From assembly GCA_002325245.1 (NCBI GenBank), contig DCRR01000009.1, forward strand, positions 26,943 to 83,982: a DNA stretch of 57,040 nucleotides. The letters run 5' to 3'. Position numbers and translations under genes: made by a program. This DNA comes from Microbacteriaceae bacterium UBA1487. GTDB taxonomy: Bacteria > Actinomycetota > Actinomycetes > Actinomycetales > Microbacteriaceae. Under the pieces are notes generated by a model, which worked only from the letters and a program-made list of their open reading frames with translations, was not told where the DNA came from and searched no databases. Of this stretch, positions 52,525 through 57,040 are shown piece after piece; the first letter of the stretch is position 1; every line of letters starts with the position of its first letter.

Positions 52525-52580
52525 TCTCACGTCCTCCCGCGGGCCGGTTCGCTCGCGTCCTCACCAGGATAGGGCGCGCC

Positions 52581-52586
52581 TAGACT
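52581..52586 (+). promoter_or_regulatory. -10-like box, leaderless start of the HAD gene
   Basis: TAGACT followed by 8 nt and the GTG at 52595. The GTG at 52589 lies only 2 nt from the box. Confidence 0.4.
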
Positions 52587-52594
52587 GTGTGCTC

Positions 52595-53275
52595 GTGACC
52601 GCCACCTCGCCTGCCGCCGTCCTCTGGGACATGGACGGAACCCTGATCGACTCCGAGCCGTACTGGATGCGCGCCGAACACGACCTCGTGGAGGAGTACG
52701 GCGGGGTCTGGACCCACGAGGATGCGCTTCAGCTGGTCGGCCAGGGCCTCGAGCACTCCGCCCTGATTCTCCGCTCGCGGGGGGTCGCGCTCTCCGTCGA
52801 GGAGATCGTGCAGACCATGACCGACCGGGTCACCGCGCAGATCCGCGCCGAGGTTCCGTGGCGCCCCGGATCACGGGAGTTCCTGCTCGCCCTGCGGGAG
52901 GCGAGAGTCCGAACCGCGCTCGTGACGATGTCGATCAGCCGGATGGCGCACCTCGTCGCCGACGCGATCGGCTTCGACGCCTTCGACGTCGTGGTCGCGG
53001 GCGACCAGGTCGAGGAGCCGAAGCCGCATCCCGAGCCGTACCTTCGGGCCGCCGAGCTTCTCGGCGTCGATCCGCGTGCGTGCCTCGCCTTCGAGGACTC
53101 CGAGCCCGGCGTGGCCTCCGCGGTCGCCGCCGGCGTCGCCACCGTCGCGGTCCCGCTGCACATTCCTCTTCCGCCGAGCACCGCCTACACACTCTGGCCG
53201 GAGGGGCTGCAGGGTCGCGTCCCGAGCGACCTGGCGCCGATCCTCGAGGCGCACGCGAGCGGGGTCGCGCGATGA
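52595..53275 (+). CDS. HAD-family phosphatase (beta-phosphoglucomutase-like)
   Basis: A 226-residue HAD hydrolase with the cap type of beta-phosphoglucomutase relatives. Motif I is LWDMDGTLIDSEP with nucleophile D12 and D14. Motif II is ALVTMSISR near 105, motif III is KPHPEPYLRAAE near 140, and motif IV is FEDSEPGVASAVAAG near 163. The substrate is unknown. The stop overlaps the trmI start (ATGA), and HAD-trmI pairs of this kind are common in actinobacteria. Confidence 0.87.
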   Translation: MTATSPAAVLWDMDGTLIDSEPYWMRAEHDLVEEYGGVWTHEDALQLVGQGLEHSALILRSRGVALSVEEIVQTMTDRVTAQIRAEVPWRPGSREFLLALREARVRTALVTMSISRMAHLVADAIGFDAFDVVVAGDQVEEPKPHPEPYLRAAELLGVDPRACLAFEDSEPGVASAVAAGVATVAVPLHIPLPPSTAYTLWPEGLQGRVPSDLAPILEAHASGVAR

Positions 53276-54264
53276 CGCGCTTCTCCGGCCCGTTCCGCGT
53301 GGGCGAGCGCGTGCAGCTGACGGGCCCGAAGGGACGTCTGCACACGATCTCGCTTCAGCCCGGCGCGGTCTTCCATACCCACCGCGGCATGCTCGACCAC
53401 GACCTGCTGATCGGCGCCCCCGATGGCTCGGTCGTGAGCGCGAGCAACGGCGACCAGTACCTGGCGCTGCGCCCGCTGCTCTCCGACTTCGTCATGTCGA
53501 TGCCGCGCGGCGCGGCCATCATCTATCCGAAGGACGCGGGCCAGATCCTCGCCCTGGCCGACATCTTCCCGGGCGCCCGCGTGGTGGAGGCCGGCGTTGG
53601 CTCGGGGGCGCTGTCGATGTGGCTGCTGCGCGCCATCGGCGAGCACGGCGAGCTGATCTCGTTCGAGCGTCGTGCGGAGTTCGCCGACGTCGCGCGCGCC
53701 AACGTCACCGCGCACACCGGCGAGACCCCCGGGAACTGGAGCATCGAGATCGGAGACCTGGTCGAGGCGCTGCCGCGCGCCGTCGAGCCCGCCTCGGTCG
53801 ACCGCGTGATCCTCGACATGCTCGCCCCGTGGGAGTGCCTCGACGTCGCCCTCGACGCGCTCGTGCCCGGCGGGGTGCTGCTCTGCTACGTCGCGACCGT
53901 CACGCAGCTCTCCCGCGTCGCCGAGGCGATCCGAGCCACCCGCGCCTTCACCGACCCGCAGTCGAGCGAGACCATCGTGCGCGGCTGGCATGTGGAGGGG
54001 CTCGCCGTTCGGCCCGACCACCGCATGGTGGGCCACACCGCGTTCCTGCTCACCGCGCGCCGACTCGCACCCGGCGCCGTGCTGCCGCCCGTCGCACGCC
54101 GCGCCTCGAAGACCGAGTACGGAGACGAGGACGTCGAGCTGTGGACCCCCGGCGCGGTCGGCGACCGCGTGAAGAGCGACAAGCGCCTGCGCAAGGTCGT
54201 GCGCGAGGCAGGAGCGATCGCCGAGGCGCGCGCGGCGACCGAGGAGCCGCAGCCCAACGACTAG
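53272..54264 (+). CDS. trmI: tRNA (adenine-N1)-methyltransferase (m1A58)
   Basis: It methylates A58 in the T loop of tRNAs using S-adenosylmethionine. The 330-residue protein has an N-terminal beta domain, the SAM loop VVEAGVGSGALSMWLL near 104, and the active-site motif ILDMLAPWE near 180. The ATG at 53272 overlaps the HAD stop. In many actinobacteria trmI is followed by the mpa, dop, pup, proteasome and pafA genes; here an FKBP gene follows directly after 63 bp. Confidence 0.92.
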   Translation: MTRFSGPFRVGERVQLTGPKGRLHTISLQPGAVFHTHRGMLDHDLLIGAPDGSVVSASNGDQYLALRPLLSDFVMSMPRGAAIIYPKDAGQILALADIFPGARVVEAGVGSGALSMWLLRAIGEHGELISFERRAEFADVARANVTAHTGETPGNWSIEIGDLVEALPRAVEPASVDRVILDMLAPWECLDVALDALVPGGVLLCYVATVTQLSRVAEAIRATRAFTDPQSSETIVRGWHVEGLAVRPDHRMVGHTAFLLTARRLAPGAVLPPVARRASKTEYGDEDVELWTPGAVGDRVKSDKRLRKVVREAGAIAEARAATEEPQPND

Positions 54265-54327
54265 AGTGGTGGCGGCTCAGCCCCACGGCCGTCCACCGAT
54301 TTAGCACCCAGAAAGCAGGATCTCTCC

Positions 54328-55257
54328 GTGCGCAAGATTCCCGCGCTGTTCGCCGCCACTGCTCTCGTCGCGACCCTGTCGGCCTGCACCGCCGCCGGAC
54401 CGGCGACCATCGACGGCTGCACGCTCGCCTACGACGGCGGATCGACGGTCGATCTGGTCTCGGCCACGGGCGCGCTCGGCGCGGCCCCGGAGGTCGACTT
54501 CCCGACTCCGCTGGTGACGGATGGCGCCCAGCGCGCCACCCTCGTCGAGGGATCGGGCACGCGCGCCGTCGAAGGCTCGCAGGTCGCCGCGGAGTTCACC
54601 ATCTACGCCGGCGGCGCGGTGGTTCCGCTCGGCGGCACCAGCTACGACGCATCGAGCCCGACGCTCATTCCCGCTGACACGGAGAATCCCGTCCCGACGG
54701 CGCTCATCTGCGCCCAGGCGGGGGAGCGCTTCGCCCTCACCATGTCCGCGGCCGAGGCCTACGGCGAGGGAACTCTGGAGACCAGCGGCATCGCCGACGA
54801 CGAGACCCTGGTCTTCGTGTTCGATGTCGCCGCCGTGTATCTGGGCAAGGCCGACGGCGTCAACCAGCTTCCCGTGGACGGCATGCCGACCGTTGTCACC
54901 GCGGTGGACGGGACGCCCGGCATCAGCGTTCCGAGCTCCGCCCCGCCGACCGAGCTGCAGATCGCGACGATCAAGCTCGGCGGAGGTGCGACCGTTGCCG
55001 AGGGCGACCAGATCGTCGCCCACTACTCCGTCTGGAACTGGCCCGCCGCCGGCGGCGAGGCGACCGCCTCGACTTCGTCCTGGTCGGAGGGCACCGCGGC
55101 CACGTTCACGGTGAGCTCGGACGAGCTGCCGGAGGGCTTCCTCGCCGCCGTGACCGGCGCCAACGTCGGCTCGCAGCTGCTCGTCGTCAGCCCGCCGGCT
55201 GCCGAGGGCGAGGCGAACTCGATCATGGTGATCGACGTGCTCGGAATCGTCGAGTAG
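54328..55257 (+). CDS. FKBP-type peptidyl-prolyl isomerase lipoprotein
   Basis: A 309-residue exported lipoprotein. The signal peptide ends in a lipobox (LSAC, modified Cys near residue 20). Two FKBP-like halves follow: about 65-175, with EGSQVAAEFTIYAGG and FALTMSAAEAYGEG, and about 210-305, with GATVAEGDQIVAHYSVWNW. Several active-site aromatics seem replaced, so isomerase activity is uncertain. The GTG at 54328 has AGGA upstream. An FKBP gene at this place, just before pafB, is typical of actinobacteria. Confidence 0.86.
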   Translation: MRKIPALFAATALVATLSACTAAGPATIDGCTLAYDGGSTVDLVSATGALGAAPEVDFPTPLVTDGAQRATLVEGSGTRAVEGSQVAAEFTIYAGGAVVPLGGTSYDASSPTLIPADTENPVPTALICAQAGERFALTMSAAEAYGEGTLETSGIADDETLVFVFDVAAVYLGKADGVNQLPVDGMPTVVTAVDGTPGISVPSSAPPTELQIATIKLGGGATVAEGDQIVAHYSVWNWPAAGGEATASTSSWSEGTAATFTVSSDELPEGFLAAVTGANVGSQLLVVSPPAAEGEANSIMVIDVLGIVE

Positions 55258-55281
55258 CACTCACTCCGGCCCCGCGCGCTC

Positions 55282-55287
55282 TAGGAT
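55282..55287 (+). promoter_or_regulatory. -10-like box, leaderless start of pafB
   Basis: TAGGAT followed by 7 nt and the GTG at 55295. The ATG at 55286 lies inside the box, which argues against it as the start. Confidence 0.45.
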
Positions 55288-55294
55288 GACAGCC

Positions 55295-56281
55295 GTGTCC
55301 TCCAAACCCGCTCGCGTCCCGGTCGAGGAACGGCTCTTCAGCCTCGTGCTGGCGCTTCTGGCGACCGACGTCGGGCTGATGAAGAACGAGATCCTGTCGA
55401 CGGTCCACGGCTACAGCCAGCGCTATACGGCGGGAGGCAGCAACGCCAACCTCGAGCGCCAGTTCGAGCGCGACAAGGAGGACATCCGCGAGCTTGGCGT
55501 GCCGCTGGAGACGATCGATTCCCCGAGCGACCCGGGCAACAACCAGCTGAAGCGCTACCGCATTCCACGCGGACGCTACGAGCTGCCCGAGGACATCACC
55601 TTCACTCCCGAGGAGTCGACACTGCTGACGCTCGCGGCCCGCGTCTGGCGCGAGGGCTCGCTCTCTGCCGAGTCGCGCCGCGCGCTCATCAAGCTCCGCT
55701 CTCTCGGGGCCGCCGCGACCGAACCCGTCATCGGCTTCGCACCGCGGGTTCGCCTGGGCGATGCCGCCTTCGAACCCCTGACCGACGCGATCGATCAGGG
55801 CGTCAGCGTGCGCTTCGACTACCTGAAGCCCGGCGAGCAGGCGGCCCGCGAGCGCTCGGTCGTGCCGCTGGCGCTCGTCAACTATGAGGGGCGCTGGCAC
55901 CTGTCGAGTCGCGAGCTGGACAGCGGAATCCCCAAGATGTTCCTGCTGCGCCGAATCGTGGGACAGGTCACGCTCGGGCGGCCGGTCTCCATGCCGCCGG
56001 GCGGCCACGCTGCCGAGGCGATGGCCCGCCTCGACGCCGTCGCCGCCGAGCAGGTCGCCGACGTCGAGGTGAGCCCCGGCTCCGACGCCGCCCTGCGGCT
56101 CGCCCACCGCACCACAACCGAGCAGATCGGCCCGGACCGCCTGCGACTGCGCTTCATCGACCGGGCGATCCTGGCCGATGAGCTCAGCGGCTTCGGTCCC
56201 GAGGTGCTGGTGCTCTCACCGCCGGAGCTTCGCGATGACGTGCGCGAGCGACTCGAGCGAACGGCGGCCGCCCATGGCTGA
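55295..56281 (+). CDS. pafB: PafB, WYL-domain transcriptional regulator
   Basis: PafB and PafC form a heterodimeric activator of the LexA-independent DNA-damage response in mycobacteria. The 328-residue protein has an N-terminal winged helix region (RLFSLVLALLATDVGLMKNE near 10), a central WYL domain with VRFDYLKPGE near 170, and a C-terminal WCX extension. The GTG start follows TAGGAT. The gene overlaps pafC by 8 bp, as expected for the pair. Confidence 0.9.
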   Translation: MSSKPARVPVEERLFSLVLALLATDVGLMKNEILSTVHGYSQRYTAGGSNANLERQFERDKEDIRELGVPLETIDSPSDPGNNQLKRYRIPRGRYELPEDITFTPEESTLLTLAARVWREGSLSAESRRALIKLRSLGAAATEPVIGFAPRVRLGDAAFEPLTDAIDQGVSVRFDYLKPGEQAARERSVVPLALVNYEGRWHLSSRELDSGIPKMFLLRRIVGQVTLGRPVSMPPGGHAAEAMARLDAVAAEQVADVEVSPGSDAALRLAHRTTTEQIGPDRLRLRFIDRAILADELSGFGPEVLVLSPPELRDDVRERLERTAAAHG

Positions 56282-57040
56282 CTCCCGCAAGAATCCGCCG
56301 CTCGTGGCCCGCGACAAGCTGACGTTCCTGCTGTCCTTCGTGCCTTGGCTGGTCGACCACGAGCGCGTCTCGGTCAGCGCCGCCGCCGAGCACTTCGGGA
56401 TGACGCCCGAGCAGATCCGTGAGGCCGTGCGCCTGATCGCGGTCAGCGGCGTGCCGGGCGAGACCGCGCTGTACCAGCACGGCGACCTCTTCGACATCTC
56501 GTGGGATTCGTTCGAGGACGACGACGAGATCGTACTGACCCATCGCGTGGCGATCGACGGCTCGCCGCGATTCTCGGCACGCGAGGCGGCGGCCGTGATC
56601 GCGGGCCTGCAGTACCTGTCGGCGGTGCCCGAGAACGCCGACCGCGCGGCCCTCAACTCGCTCATGGCCAAGCTCTCGCGCAGCGCCTCCGCAGCGCCGA
56701 GCGCCCTGGCGATCGATGCCTCCGCGCCCTCGGATGCCACGCTCCGCCTCGTGCGGACGGCGCTGGATCGCGGCGTGCAGCTGGAATTCGACTACCTCAA
56801 CGCGCGCGGCGACCGCGAGCGACGCCGCATCGACCCGCTGCGCGTCGAGTCGGCCGACGCCGACTGGTACCTGCGCGGCTGGTGCCACCTGCGCGAGGCG
56901 ATTCGAATCTTCCGCCTCGACCGGATCGCGAACGCGGTCATCACCGACGAGCCGATTCAGCACCACGCCGGCCAGATCCAGGTGCCCGAAACGCTGTTCG
57001 AGACCTCGCCCGACGACCTCGAGGTGACGATCGAGGTCGC
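56274..57040 (+). CDS. pafC: PafC, WYL-domain transcriptional regulator (3' end cut by window edge)
   Basis: The second subunit of the PafBC activator. About 255 residues are visible: an N-terminal HTH region (KLTFLLSFVPWLVDHERVSV near 14), AREAAAVIAGLQYL near 100, and a WYL domain with LEFDYLNARGDRERRRIDPL near 165 and DWYLRGWCHLREAIRIFRLD near 200. The ATG at 56274 lies inside the 3' end of pafB. The WCX part is outside the window. Confidence 0.92.
   Translation, partial: MADSRKNPPLVARDKLTFLLSFVPWLVDHERVSVSAAAEHFGMTPEQIREAVRLIAVSGVPGETALYQHGDLFDISWDSFEDDDEIVLTHRVAIDGSPRFSAREAAAVIAGLQYLSAVPENADRAALNSLMAKLSRSASAAPSALAIDASAPSDATLRLVRTALDRGVQLEFDYLNARGDRERRRIDPLRVESADADWYLRGWCHLREAIRIFRLDRIANAVITDEPIQHHAGQIQVPETLFETSPDDLEVTIEV

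Overview
The window is a GC-rich, densely coded actinobacterial chromosome segment. Gene content and order point to the family Microbacteriaceae or a close relative. The evidence is a tkt-tal-pgi-zwf-opcA-pgl operon, a suf cluster with an embedded Rieske protein, a SURF1/DUF3099 pair, actinobacterial-type GlgA, the trmI/FKBP/PafBC neighbourhood, 16-bp actinobacterial SOS boxes, and many start codons placed 6-8 nt after a TANNNT box, as in leaderless mRNAs. The genus cannot be fixed from the sequence alone. No phage, IS element, CRISPR array or plasmid module was found. Almost everything is core metabolism, cell envelope or DNA repair.

Layout. (1) 1-8055, minus: a pentose phosphate operon in transcription order tkt-tal-pgi-zwf-opcA-pgl, with pgl cut by the window edge. 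(2) 8339-10247: convergent ctaB and ctaA for heme A, needed by the aa3 oxidase; a SURF1 assembly factor lies at 17.1-17.9 kb. (3) 10501-14582: sufB-sufD-Rieske-sufC and a DUF59 gene for Fe-S assembly, with no sufS or sufU. (4) 14.7-19.8 kb: bioY, an ABC-F ATPase, SURF1, small proteins, fabG and serB. (5) 19.9-28.5 kb: glycogen/trehalose genes (divergent glgC and glgA, treS, a glycosyltransferase) with an ABC ATPase, L31 type B, a Nudix protein and a DEDDh exonuclease. (6) 28.4-33.9 kb: deacylase, phosphatase, sirtuin, rRNA-type methyltransferase, D,D-carboxypeptidase, SGNH hydrolase and a GlsB-type membrane protein.

(7) 34.1-45.2 kb is the most distinctive region and is a DNA-damage block. 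It holds dinB, a DEAD/DEAH helicase, dnaE2, imuB and imuA'. imuA' and imuB each have their own identical perfect SOS box (TCGAACATGTGTTCGA), but they are separated from each other and from dnaE2 by genes in the opposite orientation (DUF4260 and a GNAT acetyltransferase). dnaE2 carries an in-frame copy of a roughly 136-bp composite palindromic repeat, and a near-identical copy fills the gap just downstream of the gene. A second hairpin-rich in-frame expansion lies near the middle of dnaE2.

(8) 45.2-49.4 kb: YdeI-like, DUF1905 and cold-shock/DUF1294 proteins, a phosphoketolase that would connect to the pentose phosphate operon, and tRNA-Leu(GAG). (9) 49.5-57.0 kb: M20 peptidase, uppP, PAC2, a HAD phosphatase, trmI, an FKBP lipoprotein and the regulators pafB and pafC (cut by the edge). 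The Pup-proteasome genes often found between trmI and the FKBP gene are absent here. No gene-free stretch exceeds 300 bases; the longest gaps (about 283 bp at tkt/ctaB, 253 bp at ctaA/sufB, 221 bp at 38.0-38.2 kb, 209 bp at 33.9-34.1 kb) are described in the feature list.
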